Source of the DNA: Streptomyces cinnabarinus
Lineage (GTDB): Bacteria; Actinomycetota; Actinomycetes; Streptomycetales; Streptomycetaceae
Reading direction: 5' to 3'
DNA: 64,000 bases
Assembly: GCF_027270315.1 (NCBI RefSeq)
Contig: NZ_CP114413.1
Span: 868,001 to 932,000, forward strand
This document shows positions 7,362-15,365 of the stretch, in pieces. How positions within the stretch are numbered: the first letter of the stretch is position 1; every line of letters starts with the position of its first letter. The notes under the pieces were generated by a model. That model saw nothing but the letters and a program-made list of their open reading frames with translations. It was not told where the DNA came from and searched no databases. The position numbers were made by a program, and so were the translations under genes.

Positions 7362-8408
7362 TCAGTACTGGAGGGCCGTCACCACGTCCCGCCCGATCCG
7401 CTCGACGGCAGCGGTGTCGAGGCCATAGTGCACGTACCGGCCATTGCGCTCCACGCGGACCAGGCCGAGGTCGCGCAGGGCCCGCAGATGGCGGGAGACC
7501 TGGGGGCGGGTCATCGACAGCCGGTCGGCGAGGTCGGCCGTGGTCATGGCCTGCCGGGCGATGAGCCGGCACAGCCGCACGCGGCGCGGATCGGTGAGCG
7601 CCAGCATGCGGCTGCGGGCCAGGGTGACGCCGATCTCGGGGGCGTCCACCGGGAAGTGGACGACCGGCGGCAGCCCCGGTTCGTCCTTGACCAGCAGATG
7701 CGGGGCGCCGTAGCGGGTGGGGATGAGCAGGAGCGGGGTGCGGGCCGGACTGATCACCGCGTGGTGCACCTTGTCGAAGACGACCCGCGACGGACCGTCG
7801 GGGCGGGCGCTGGACGGGCTGAGCGAGAGCAGCGCGGCCTCGGCGCCCTCGTCCGCGAGCCGTTGTCTGACCAGGTGGGCGGCGCGGGTGAGGAAGGGTT
7901 CGGTCGCCGCCCACAGGTCGGCGAAGTAGACGCTCCGGCACAGGTCGAGGAAGGCGAGGAGGTCGTCGCGCAGCCGCTCGGGGTCGCGCAGCAGGTCCTC
8001 CGCGAGCGCCGGGTGCGGTGCGGGCAGGGCGGAGGCCGCCCGGCGCAGGGCGGCGGCCTGCGCCGGGTCGTGCGGCAGCCGGCCGAAGTCGAAGCCCCGG
8101 TAGCCGCTGACGCAGGCGTAGGCGGTGAGTTCGGCGAACCGGTCCATGGGCAGCCGCGCCAGGGGCGTGTTCAGCCCCGGGTAGAACCCGCGCCAGCGCA
8201 GCGCGGTCCACAGCGGGGCAAACCGGCGCAGCCCGGCCCGGAACGCGGCGGGGGCGGCGCGGGTGATCTCCTCGGCCCAGGGGGCGTGTTCGGTGTGGTG
8301 GGTGTGTTCGGTCAGGACGTGCAGGCTCGCGGCGAGTTCGGCGAGCGGGGACACGGCGACGGTGAGGCGGTCGGGGGCGGCCCCTTCCAGGACGATCACG
8401 ACCGGCAT
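7362..8408 (-). CDS. ArsR-like regulator of the DUF5937 family
   Basis: The 348-residue protein has a large N-terminal domain of about 260 residues opening with a strand, then SPLAELAASLHVL, as in the DUF5937 regulators of actinomycetes. A winged helix sits at the C-terminus: RVRLCRLIARQAMTTADLADRLSMTRPQVSRHL followed by LGLVRVERNGRYVHYGLD. This order, ligand domain first and ArsR-type HTH last, is the reverse of most one-component regulators and is characteristic of the group. No adjacent gene is obviously its target; the nearest downstream gene is the expansin, 123 bp on. Ligand unknown. Confidence 0.85.
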   Translation of the reverse strand: MPVVIVLEGAAPDRLTVAVSPLAELAASLHVLTEHTHHTEHAPWAEEITRAAPAAFRAGLRRFAPLWTALRWRGFYPGLNTPLARLPMDRFAELTAYACVSGYRGFDFGRLPHDPAQAAALRRAASALPAPHPALAEDLLRDPERLRDDLLAFLDLCRSVYFADLWAATEPFLTRAAHLVRQRLADEGAEAALLSLSPSSARPDGPSRVVFDKVHHAVISPARTPLLLIPTRYGAPHLLVKDEPGLPPVVHFPVDAPEIGVTLARSRMLALTDPRRVRLCRLIARQAMTTADLADRLSMTRPQVSRHLRALRDLGLVRVERNGRYVHYGLDTAAVERIGRDVVTALQY

Positions 8409-8423
8409 GGCGGGCAGTGTAGG

Positions 8424-9620
8424 TCACGCCGGCGCCCGGCCCGCGGCGAACTCCGCCCGCGCGGCCGCCAACAGGCCGCCGTCCAGGAGGAGTTCGGCGG
8501 CCACCCGGGCCAGCCCGGTCGCCGCGATCTCGGTGCGGTCGTGGGCGAAGGGTCCGGCCGCCGCCTCGCGCATCGCCTCGGAGTGGGCGGGCGTGCCGGG
8601 TGGGGCGATCCGGATGTACGGATGGATCACCGGCAGGAGCTGGGAGAGGTTGCCGATGTCGGAGGAGCCCGCGGGCTCGTCCGGCTCCCCGGGGGCGATG
8701 TCCAGCCCCAGTTCGCGCACGGCCCGCCCGAACCGCTCGGCGAGCACCGCGCTGTCCCGGCGCTCGGCGTACATCGGCCCGGTCTCCGACACGGCCACGG
8801 CCGTACCGGTGGCCAGGGCCGCGCCCTCGGCTGCCGCGCGGACCCGCTCGACCAGCGCCTCGGCGGCGGCGGTCGTACGGTCCCGTACGTACAACTCGAC
8901 CGCCGCATGGGCCGGTACGACGTTGGGCGCCTGTCCGCCGTCCGCGACGATGCCGTGCAGCCGGGCGGTGGGCGGGACGAACTGCCGTAGCGAGTCGAGG
9001 GCGTTGAGGAAGAGCTGGGCGGCGGCGAGGGCGCTGCGGCCGTCCCAGGGCGACTTCGCGGCGTGCGCGCTGACTCCGGTGAAGTCGATCCGCAGATGCG
9101 CGGCGGCGAGCGCGCGCTGCGTGGTGACGGACCGGTCGCTCGGATGGAACATCAGGGCCGCGTCCACGCCCTCGAACACCCCTGCCTCGGCCAGCCGCAC
9201 CTTCCCGGCGCCGCCCATCTCCTCACCGGGTGTGCCGATGACGGCGACAGTGCCGGGATGCGCGGGCAGCGCCCGTACGACGGCCAGCGCGGCCGCGACG
9301 GCTCCGGCGGCGATGAGGTTGTGCCCGCAGCCGTGCCCGACCCCGGGCAGGGCGTCGTACTCGGCGAGCAGGGCGACATACGGCCCCGGTCGCATGCCTT
9401 CGTGTACGGCGACGAACGCGGTGTCCATCCCCCGGACTTGGTCCGTCACCGCGAATCCGGCTTCCGCGAGCCATCGCGTCAGGACCTGGTGGGCGTGGTG
9501 CTCGGCGAACTTCAGCTCCGGTCGGGCGTGGACGTCGAGGCTCACGGCCTCCATCCGGGTCCGCAGCGCGCCGAGTTCGACGGCCAGCGCGTGCAACGTG
9601 GGCAGCTCGGTGCGGGTCAT
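8424..9620 (-). CDS. M20-family amidohydrolase (AbgB/carboxypeptidase-like)
   Basis: The start is ATG 9620, preceded by GGAGG; the frame runs further upstream but that stretch has no protein-like composition and overlaps the acetyltransferase. The product is 398 residues. Metal ligands are visible in VGHGCGHN (94-101) and TPGEEMGGAGK (130-140), and the dimerisation domain in the middle has GVSAHAAKSPWDGRSAL. This pattern fits M20D amidohydrolases such as the p-aminobenzoyl-glutamate hydrolases and aminoacylases, which split N-acyl amino acids with two zinc or manganese ions. Cytoplasmic, no signal peptide. It ends 15 bp from the start of the DUF5937 gene, so the two could share a transcript. 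The exact substrate is not readable. Confidence 0.85.
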   Translation of the reverse strand: MTRTELPTLHALAVELGALRTRMEAVSLDVHARPELKFAEHHAHQVLTRWLAEAGFAVTDQVRGMDTAFVAVHEGMRPGPYVALLAEYDALPGVGHGCGHNLIAAGAVAAALAVVRALPAHPGTVAVIGTPGEEMGGAGKVRLAEAGVFEGVDAALMFHPSDRSVTTQRALAAAHLRIDFTGVSAHAAKSPWDGRSALAAAQLFLNALDSLRQFVPPTARLHGIVADGGQAPNVVPAHAAVELYVRDRTTAAAEALVERVRAAAEGAALATGTAVAVSETGPMYAERRDSAVLAERFGRAVRELGLDIAPGEPDEPAGSSDIGNLSQLLPVIHPYIRIAPPGTPAHSEAMREAAAGPFAHDRTEIAATGLARVAAELLLDGGLLAAARAEFAAGRAPA

Positions 9621-9778
9621 GGGGCCTCCGTGGGTACGGCGTCGAGAGCGGCAGGCACCGCCGTACGCAGAGTGCGCCCGCCCTCGCACCACCGGGCCTG
9701 GATTACCGCAGCGCAGGTAATCGAAGCGGCGGCGCGTCCGGGCGCCCCAGGATGCCGATGAGGCACCTGACCGGACCG

Positions 9779-10318
9779 CTAGGGCCGGTCCGCCTTCCAC
9801 TCGTGCACGAGGAGGCCGAGCAGCACCTCGTCGAGGAACTCGCCCATCACCCAGGCCGAGGAGCGCAGCACGCCCTCGCGGACGAAGCCGTTGCGCTCGG
9901 CGGCGCGGAGCATCGCGGCGTTGTCCGCGAGCGTCTCGATCGACATTCGCCGCAGTCCGCGCACCACGAAGCCGTAGTGGCACAACACCGCGACCACGTC
10001 GGTGCCGTAGCCCTTGCCGCGCGCGGACGGCAGCAGACTCAGCCCGATGTGTGCCAACCGGTTGTGGTCGTCGATGCCCCACAGCGTCGCGGCACCGATC
10101 AGCGTGCCGCCGTCCAACTCCACCACGGAGAAGGGGATGTGCCCCTCCTCCGTGTCGTCCACCTTGAACGGCGCGGCCTCCGCGTCGGGCGTGATCGGCC
10201 GCCACGGTACGGCCTGGACCCGCGCGTGATTGGCCACGTCGTCGTGGAGTTCGGCCCGCAGGACCGGGATGTCGTCCTGATGCCGGGCCCTGAGCCCGAC
10301 CTTGCTACCCCTAAGCAT
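9779..10318 (-). CDS. GNAT acetyltransferase, RimJ/RimL type
   Basis: The 179-residue protein spans a full GNAT fold in the order of the ribosomal-protein acetyltransferases: MLRGSKVGLRARHQDDI at the N-terminus, a strand GTLIGAATLWGIDDHNRLAHIGLSL, the acetyl-CoA loop LPSARGKGYGTD near 95-106, and a C-terminal NAAMLRAAERNGFVREG. ATG 10318 follows AGGAAGC with 6-bp spacing. It could acetylate an antibiotic, a protein N-terminus or a small amine; nothing nearby decides which. Confidence 0.85.
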   Translation of the reverse strand: MLRGSKVGLRARHQDDIPVLRAELHDDVANHARVQAVPWRPITPDAEAAPFKVDDTEEGHIPFSVVELDGGTLIGAATLWGIDDHNRLAHIGLSLLPSARGKGYGTDVVAVLCHYGFVVRGLRRMSIETLADNAAMLRAAERNGFVREGVLRSSAWVMGEFLDEVLLGLLVHEWKADRP

Positions 10319-10413
10319 GCGAGCTTCCTATCCGACCGGCCGAACCGGCGGCAAACGAATAAGTTGGGCAGCGCTGTACGGGGACGAGGACCGCTCCCCG
10401 GGATCCGAGCCGC

Positions 10414-11478
10414 TCACCCCTCCTTCCACACCAGGGCCGTGAGCACCACGCTCGTCACCGTGATCGGCACATCCGCCTGGTTCAGCAGCCGTACGCGCAT
10501 GCTCCGTCCCGACGTGAGGCGCTTGGTGAGCGGGACGACGGCGAAGGTGTCGCCGTCGGTGGCGACGATCTCGTGGATCGGGTGGTCCACCCGGTGCTCG
10601 GTGCCCTGGAACTCGGACATGCGGGCCTGGACGGCGCACCCGGCGGGCAGGCCGTCGAAGCGCAGGCTGACGGAGCCGGTGAAGCGGGCGGGGCCGCGGG
10701 CGAAGACGCTGCCCTCGGTGGCGTGGTCGCCGGTCTCGTCGGTCCACTCGGCGGTGAGCTCGATCGAGTCCCAGACGCCGGGCGCCAGTTCGTAGGGGTC
10801 CGCGATGCCGAGGTTGACGTACTGGGGCATGGGCTCGTCGTCTCCTTCCCACACCCCGGCCGGGAGGCCCAGGCATGCGGCGAGGTCGCTGCGGAATTCC
10901 TTCATGTCGAAGCCGCGGGGGTCCGGCTTCCAGTCCGACCACTCCAGGTGGCCGACGGCGCTCTTCGCGCTCCAGCCGTGCGCCCGGCAGATCCCGGCGG
11001 TGGCCTTGACCATGGCGAGGTACTGAGCACGTGGCCACGGATCCCGCCCGTCACCCTCGTTCTCGCACTCCCAGCCGTAGAACCGAGCGTTGCCGTCGAC
11101 GGCGCCGGGACTGCCCTCGTGCTCGCGGGTGGGCGGCGGGTAGCTGCCGTACGACTCGTTGACGACGGCGGCGAGCACATCGGGGTCGCCGCCCCCGGCG
11201 TGGTTCGCGCGGCCGTTGCCGGTCAGGTGGATCATGCCGTCCTTGGTGATGCAGCCGGTGGCCAGCGGGCCGGGCAGGGCGCTGTGGCCGTGGTAGATGA
11301 GGCTGACCACATCCGTCCCGGGCCCGGTGACGGTGTGATGCACCATCACGCCGTTCACCGGCCCCCAAGGCCCTTTGTGATTCCTGTTGTTGGTACGCCA
11401 TCCGCTGACCTCGTGGACGTCGCACCCTTCGGCACGCAGTGCTGCAACCAGCCGGCCGGCACTGAGCGGCGTGGCCAT
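10414..11478 (-). CDS. N-acetylmuramoyl-L-alanine amidase, endolysin-like, without signal peptide
   Basis: From ATG 11478, behind GGGAGG with 7-bp spacing, the product is 354 residues. The first 215 residues are an amidase_2/PGRP-type domain: zinc histidine in VMVHHTV (44-50), a conserved substrate strand RFYGWECENEGDG, and GHLEWSDWKPDP with the second histidine and the lysine/aspartate set. The last 130 residues form a beta-rich domain (PYELAPGVWDSIELTAEWTD onward) of the kind seen in phage structural or binding proteins. There is no signal peptide or membrane anchor, so it looks like a phage endolysin or a part of a contractile-injection or prophage relic rather than a secreted autolysin. 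No other phage gene lies next to it. Confidence 0.8.
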   Translation of the reverse strand: MATPLSAGRLVAALRAEGCDVHEVSGWRTNNRNHKGPWGPVNGVMVHHTVTGPGTDVVSLIYHGHSALPGPLATGCITKDGMIHLTGNGRANHAGGGDPDVLAAVVNESYGSYPPPTREHEGSPGAVDGNARFYGWECENEGDGRDPWPRAQYLAMVKATAGICRAHGWSAKSAVGHLEWSDWKPDPRGFDMKEFRSDLAACLGLPAGVWEGDDEPMPQYVNLGIADPYELAPGVWDSIELTAEWTDETGDHATEGSVFARGPARFTGSVSLRFDGLPAGCAVQARMSEFQGTEHRVDHPIHEIVATDGDTFAVVPLTKRLTSGRSMRVRLLNQADVPITVTSVVLTALVWKEG

Positions 11479-11614
11479 GGTCTGCCCTCCCTTCCCAACC
11501 CGGCGCCGAAGCGCCGCGCGCTGTTCTTGCCCGCCACGGCACCGCCGTACGCCACGACACACATGTCCGAGGGGTCGCGAGAACGCGTGATCCAGGGAGG
11601 TACCGACAGTCTCT

Positions 11615-12118
11615 TCACCCCTGTCGGCGTGTCAGGACGTGAGTGGTGCTGCCGTCGTCCTCCGTCACATCGCGGACGTGCTCGAAGCCGATGCGCTCCA
11701 GCAGGGCGAGCGAGGCGCTGTTCGAGGCCGCCACGGTGGCGTGCACCTCCGTGAGCCCGAGGGTTTCGAACCCGTGGGCGACGATCGCCCGGGCCAGTTC
11801 TCTCCCCAGGCCCGATCCCCACACCTCAGGGGTCAGCGCGTAAACGATCTCGTGCCCCTGGGCCATGTCGGTCGGCTTGATCTCCGCGTGCCCGATCAAG
11901 CGGCCGTCCCGGCGAACGGCCCAGACGTCGAACAGTTCCTGGGCATAGACCTTGGTGAAGATCCGCCCGAACAGGGCCCGGTCCTCCGCCTCGGTGGCAG
12001 GCCCGTCGCCCATCCACTGCGAAACCCTCCGATCCTGGAACAGAGCGACGAAGTCCTCCTCGTCGTCGGGCGTGTACGGCTCCAGCAGCAGGCGCTCGGT
12101 GCGCAGAGTCGGGTTCAT
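11615..12118 (-). CDS. GNAT acetyltransferase
   Basis: The 167-residue protein begins TLRTERLLLEPYTPDDEEDF, the usual opening of RimJ/RimL-like acetyltransferases, has the strand RLIGHAEIKPTD, the CoA loop PEVWGSGLGRELA and the C-terminal SNSASLALLERIGFEHVRDV. The ATG at 12118 lies 8 bp after a TAGCTT box with a TTGTCG box 17 bp further up, so the message is probably leaderless, which fixes the start. It is divergent from the MFS gene at 12217, which is also likely leaderless. Substrate unknown. Confidence 0.85.
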   Translation of the reverse strand: MNPTLRTERLLLEPYTPDDEEDFVALFQDRRVSQWMGDGPATEAEDRALFGRIFTKVYAQELFDVWAVRRDGRLIGHAEIKPTDMAQGHEIVYALTPEVWGSGLGRELARAIVAHGFETLGLTEVHATVAASNSASLALLERIGFEHVRDVTEDDGSTTHVLTRRQG

Positions 12119-12126
12119 GGACGGCG

Positions 12127-12155
12127 AAGCTAACGGCGCTCCGCTCTTCCGACAA
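12127..12155 (-). promoter_or_regulatory. promoter of the acetyltransferase gene, leaderless type
   Basis: On the minus strand TTGTCG (12155-12150) and TAGCTT (12132-12127) are 17 bp apart. The -10 box ends 8 bp before the ATG at 12118, so transcription would start at or beside the start codon. Confidence 0.65.
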
Positions 12156-12181
12156 ATGACTTACCTCCGCCGGACCCGACC

Positions 12182-12210
12182 TTGCCCTCCCCCCCAACCC
12201 TCCCTACCCT
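12182..12210 (+). promoter_or_regulatory. promoter of the MFS gene, leaderless type
   Basis: TTGCCC (12182-12187) and TACCCT (12205-12210) are 17 bp apart, and the GTG start at 12217 is 6 bp beyond the -10 box. No ribosome-binding site is present, as expected for a leaderless message. Confidence 0.65.
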
Positions 12211-12216
12211 GACTTT

Positions 12217-13422
12217 GTGCCGCAAATAAACAAACCCCGCTCGCACAATGTCGTGCCGGGTACCAGGACCGACCTCACCCGCCTCCGTGCCGCCCTCACC
12301 GTCTTCTTCGCCCTCGACGGCTTCGTCTTCGCCGGCTGGGTCGTGCGGATCCCCGCGATCAAGGAGCAGGTCAACGCCTCCGCGGGAGCCCTGGGGCTGG
12401 CCCTGCTCGGCGTCTCCGCCGGTGCCGTGGTCACCATGACACTGACCGGGCGGCTGTGCCGTCGGCACGGCAGCCACCCGGTCACCGTCGTCTGCGCCGT
12501 CCTGCTCTCCCTCAGCGTCGCCCTGCCCCCGCTCACCCACTCCGTCCCGGCCCTCACCGCCGTCCTGCTGCTCTTCGGGGCCGCGTACGGCGGAATCAAC
12601 GTCGCCTTCAACAGCGCCGCCGTCGATCTCGTCACCGCCCTCCAGCGGCCGATCATGCCCAGCTTCCACGCGGCCTTCAGCCTGGGCGGAATGGTCGGCG
12701 CGGGGCTGGGCGGACTCGTCGCCGGGAGCCTGTCCCCCGCCTGGCACCTGCTCGGACTCACCTTTGTGGGGCTCACCGTCACCCTCTTCGCGGGACGCGT
12801 CCTGCTGCGCATCGAGCCGCCCCGGGCGCCCCGGACGCCTGGGCGCAGCGACGGTCCACGGCGCCTTGACCGCCGTACCCGCGGGCTCGTCACCGTCTTC
12901 GGGCTGATCGCGCTGTGCACGGCGTACGGCGAGGGCGCCATGGCCGACTGGGGCGCCCTCCATCTTGAGCAGGACCTGGGCGCTTCGCCCGGTCTCGCCG
13001 CCGCGGGGTTCTCCTGCTTCGCGCTCGCCATGACCCTCGGGCGGCTCACCGGCTCCACGCTGCTCCAGCGGCTCGGCCGCACCCGTACCGTCGTCCTCGG
13101 CGGTGCCACCGCCGCCGCCGGGATGCTGCTCGGCGCGCTCACCCCGTCCGTGTGGCTCGCCCTCGTCGGCTTCGCCGTCACCGGACTCGGGCTCGCCAAC
13201 CTCTTCCCCATCGCCATCGAGCGGGCGGGCGCGCTGGCCGGGCCCAGCGGCGTCGCGACCGCGTCCACCCTCGGCTACGGCGGCATGCTCCTCGGGCCGC
13301 CCGCCATCGGCTTCATGGCCGAGTGGTTCTCCCTGCCCGCCGCCCTGACCAGCGTCGCCGTCCTGGCCGCCGTCGCCGCGACCATCGGGTTCACCACCCG
13401 GCGCTTCAACAGAGCGCTCTAG
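12217..13422 (+). CDS. MFS transporter
   Basis: The 401-residue protein has about twelve hydrophobic segments in two halves, the loop signature GRLCRRHGSHP after helix 2, and a second-half GRLTGSTLLQRLGRTR. The overall pattern, with an early DGFVFAGWVVRIPAIKEQ and a FPIAIERAGAL segment, resembles the YbjJ/fucose-permease-like MFS group rather than the drug/H+ antiporters. It is an inner-membrane secondary transporter, probably for a sugar-like or other small polar compound, but the substrate cannot be read. The GTG start at 12217 fits the leaderless promoter just upstream. It is convergent with the DM13 gene. Confidence 0.85.
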   Translation: MPQINKPRSHNVVPGTRTDLTRLRAALTVFFALDGFVFAGWVVRIPAIKEQVNASAGALGLALLGVSAGAVVTMTLTGRLCRRHGSHPVTVVCAVLLSLSVALPPLTHSVPALTAVLLLFGAAYGGINVAFNSAAVDLVTALQRPIMPSFHAAFSLGGMVGAGLGGLVAGSLSPAWHLLGLTFVGLTVTLFAGRVLLRIEPPRAPRTPGRSDGPRRLDRRTRGLVTVFGLIALCTAYGEGAMADWGALHLEQDLGASPGLAAAGFSCFALAMTLGRLTGSTLLQRLGRTRTVVLGGATAAAGMLLGALTPSVWLALVGFAVTGLGLANLFPIAIERAGALAGPSGVATASTLGYGGMLLGPPAIGFMAEWFSLPAALTSVAVLAAVAATIGFTTRRFNRAL

Positions 13423-13465
13423 GGCCTGTCGTCCCCGAAGCCTCCGCCCAGGCCTGCCCGAGCCC

Positions 13466-13993
13466 TCAGGCCTCCCGCAGTTCCGCCGCCCCGAAGGACA
13501 CGTCGAACCGGTCGCACCAGATGCTGACGCTGCTGTACCGCGTCAGGTCGAGGTCGGCCGGTACGGCGTAGTTCTGGCTGCCCTTGTTCCCCTTGAGCTT
13601 GCCGAGGCTGATGTGCCGTCCGTCGTCGAAGACCCGCCAGCCGGCCGTGCCCTCCTTCACGGGGGCGTCGGTGAGCAGGACGCGCAGGTCGGGGCCGTTG
13701 CTGGTGTCGAGGTTCTCCAGCCGGACGACATGGGTCCCGTCGGTCAGCCGCACGAGCCGCACACTGCCGGAGGTGTCGTGCTCGTGGCTGATCAGCTCGC
13801 CGCGGGCGAGGGTCAGCGGGACGGGTTCCTTCTCGGTGGCGGGGGCGGACGTGTCCACCGCGACGGGCAGCGCCTCCTCCACCGTCTCGTCCTGCCACAG
13901 CTTCCACGGCTGGAACCAGTACAGCCCGAACCCGGCCCCGGCGAAGGCCACCACCAGCACCCCGACGATCAGCGACTTCCGTACGCGTCCCAT
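13466..13993 (-). CDS. DM13-domain membrane-anchored protein
   Basis: The start is ATG 13993, behind GGGGGAAG; the longer in-frame version from 14038 has no ribosome site. Of 175 residues, 7-27 are one hydrophobic anchor after MGRVRKS, so the rest is outside the membrane. Residues from about 60 on form a DM13 domain: GELISHEHDTSGSVRLVRLTDGTHVVRLENLDTSNGPDLRVLLTD, then SLGKLKGNKGSQNYAVP and a terminal SVSIWCDRFDVSFGAAEL with the characteristic cysteine. DM13 domains are suggested to take part in electron transfer or redox chemistry at the cell surface. No partner gene is adjacent. Confidence 0.85.
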   Translation of the reverse strand: MGRVRKSLIVGVLVVAFAGAGFGLYWFQPWKLWQDETVEEALPVAVDTSAPATEKEPVPLTLARGELISHEHDTSGSVRLVRLTDGTHVVRLENLDTSNGPDLRVLLTDAPVKEGTAGWRVFDDGRHISLGKLKGNKGSQNYAVPADLDLTRYSSVSIWCDRFDVSFGAAELREA

Positions 13994-14130
13994 GAGCTTC
14001 CCCCGATTTCCGAGCGTCGTCACCTGCACCCATTCCATCGGGTCACCGGCGCGTACGGGAGTCCTGAACCCATGACGAAACCCTTACGGCGCTTCCCTTC
14101 GACCGCACTTCATCAGGCACACTCGCCCTC

Positions 14131-14865
14131 ATGAAGACTGCCGACTTCCTCCGTGTCCTGGACCGGGAGGGCCGACTGCTGGCCGAGGCGGCCGAGTTGG
14201 CCGGGACCGACGCCAAGGTGCCGACATGTCCGGGCTGGCAGGTGGCCGACCTGCTGCGGCACACGGGCGTGGTGCACCGCTGGGCCGCCGCTTTCGTCGC
14301 CGAGGGACACCTCTCGTTCCGGCCCACCGAGGAACCGCCCGCGCTCGACGGCGCCGCGCTGACGACCTGGTTCCGCGAGGGACACCGGCAGTTGGTGGAC
14401 ACCCTCACCGCCGCCGAACCGGACGTGCGGTGCTGGCACTTCCTCCCCGCGCCCTCACCGCTCGCCTTCTGGACCCGCCGCCAGGCGCACGAGACCACGA
14501 TCCACCGGCTCGACGCCGAGGCGGCCCGCGGCGGTACGCCCACCGGGATCGACCCCGTCTTCGCGGCCGACGGCATCGACGAACTCCTCCTCGGCTTCCA
14601 CGACCGCGCCAGGAGCCGGGCCCGCAGTCCCCAACCCCGGGTCCTGCGGGTGCGGGCGACCGACGCGGACGACGCGGTGTGGACCGTACGGCTCTCCGAG
14701 GAGCCGCCCGCCGCCGCGCGGGGCGGGGCCGGGGAGGCGGACTGCGAGGTGGCCGGGCCGGTCGCCGTGCTCTACCCGGCGCTGTGGAACCGGCAGCCGT
14801 TCCCGACGGTGCACGGCGACGCCTCGGTGGCGGCGCTGTGGCAGGAGAAGTCGGCGGTCACGTGA
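14131..14865 (+). CDS. maleylpyruvate isomerase-like, mycothiol-dependent family enzyme (DinB fold)
   Basis: The 244-residue protein has the two-domain build of the actinobacterial mycothiol-dependent MDMPI family. The N-terminal four-helix bundle carries the metal-site histidines in LLRHTGVVHRW (about 46-56) and RQAHETTIHRLDAE (about 117-130), and an early PTCPGW motif. The C-terminal domain is the smaller alpha/beta MDMPI_C part. The true maleylpyruvate isomerase acts in gentisate breakdown; most Streptomyces paralogues have unknown substrates and no ring-cleavage gene lies nearby here. The ATG has no ribosome site and may be leaderless. Family is clear, reaction is not. Confidence 0.85.
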   Translation: MKTADFLRVLDREGRLLAEAAELAGTDAKVPTCPGWQVADLLRHTGVVHRWAAAFVAEGHLSFRPTEEPPALDGAALTTWFREGHRQLVDTLTAAEPDVRCWHFLPAPSPLAFWTRRQAHETTIHRLDAEAARGGTPTGIDPVFAADGIDELLLGFHDRARSRARSPQPRVLRVRATDADDAVWTVRLSEEPPAAARGGAGEADCEVAGPVAVLYPALWNRQPFPTVHGDASVAALWQEKSAVT

Positions 14866-14902
14866 GACCGCGCCGCGTCCCGTAGCCGAAGGGCCGAGGT
14901 GG

Positions 14903-15280
14903 TCAGTCCGCCAGCATCCTCGTCAGCACCGCGCGCTGCACGGGCAGTACCGCACCGTGCAGTTCGCGCCCCCGCTCGGTGAGGGCGACCTTCACCCCTC
15001 GCCGGTCCTCGGGGCACATATGGCGCTCGACGAGTCCGTCCTTCTCCAGCCGGGCGATCAGCCGCGAGAGCGCGCTCTGGCTCAGATGGACATGCTCGGA
15101 GATCTCCTGCACGCGCTGCGCGCAGGCACCGCCCGCCAGCACGTCCAGCACCTCGAAGTCGCTTCCGCACAGGCCGTGTTGGTGCAGCGCGCGGTCGAGT
15201 TCGCATTGTGTGCGAGCGTGCAGCGCGAGGATGTCCCGCCACTGGTCCACGAGCGCCTGCTCGGCCTTGTTCGCCGCCAT
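14903..15280 (-). CDS. MarR-family regulator
   Basis: The start is ATG 15280; the frame is open further upstream but that stretch runs through the AT-rich operator and is not coding. The 125-residue product has the MarR winged helix: FEVLDVLAGGACAQRVQEISEHVHLSQSALSRLIARLEKDGLVERHMCPEDRRGVKVALTERG spread over residues 38-105, with the wing arginines in EDRRG. It is divergent from a DHA2 drug exporter, separated by 85 bp of repeats that read as its operator, so it most likely represses the pump and itself until a phenolic or drug-like ligand binds. Confidence 0.9.
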   Translation of the reverse strand: MAANKAEQALVDQWRDILALHARTQCELDRALHQHGLCGSDFEVLDVLAGGACAQRVQEISEHVHLSQSALSRLIARLEKDGLVERHMCPEDRRGVKVALTERGRELHGAVLPVQRAVLTRMLAD

Positions 15281-15310
15281 GGGCGCACCGTAGCAGAGAT
15301 CCGGAATTAT

Positions 15311-15344
15311 TGCATTGGAATTAAATGCATTTGCATTCGATGCA
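15311..15344. promoter_or_regulatory. MarR operator, two dyads
   Basis: Two inverted repeats sit side by side: TGCATT (15311-15316) with AATGCA (15324-15329), and TGCAT (15332-15336) with ATGCA (15340-15344). The stretch is markedly AT-rich for this genome and overlaps the -35 box of the exporter promoter. Confidence 0.75.
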
Positions 15345-15358
15345 TGCGCATGTAGTGT
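15331..15358 (+). promoter_or_regulatory. promoter of the DHA2 exporter gene
   Basis: TTGCAT (15331-15336) and TAGTGT (15353-15358) lie 16 bp apart. The -10 box ends 7 bp before the ATG at 15366, so the message is probably leaderless. The -35 box is inside the second MarR dyad, consistent with repression. Confidence 0.65.
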
Positions 15359-15365
15359 CTGCGGC

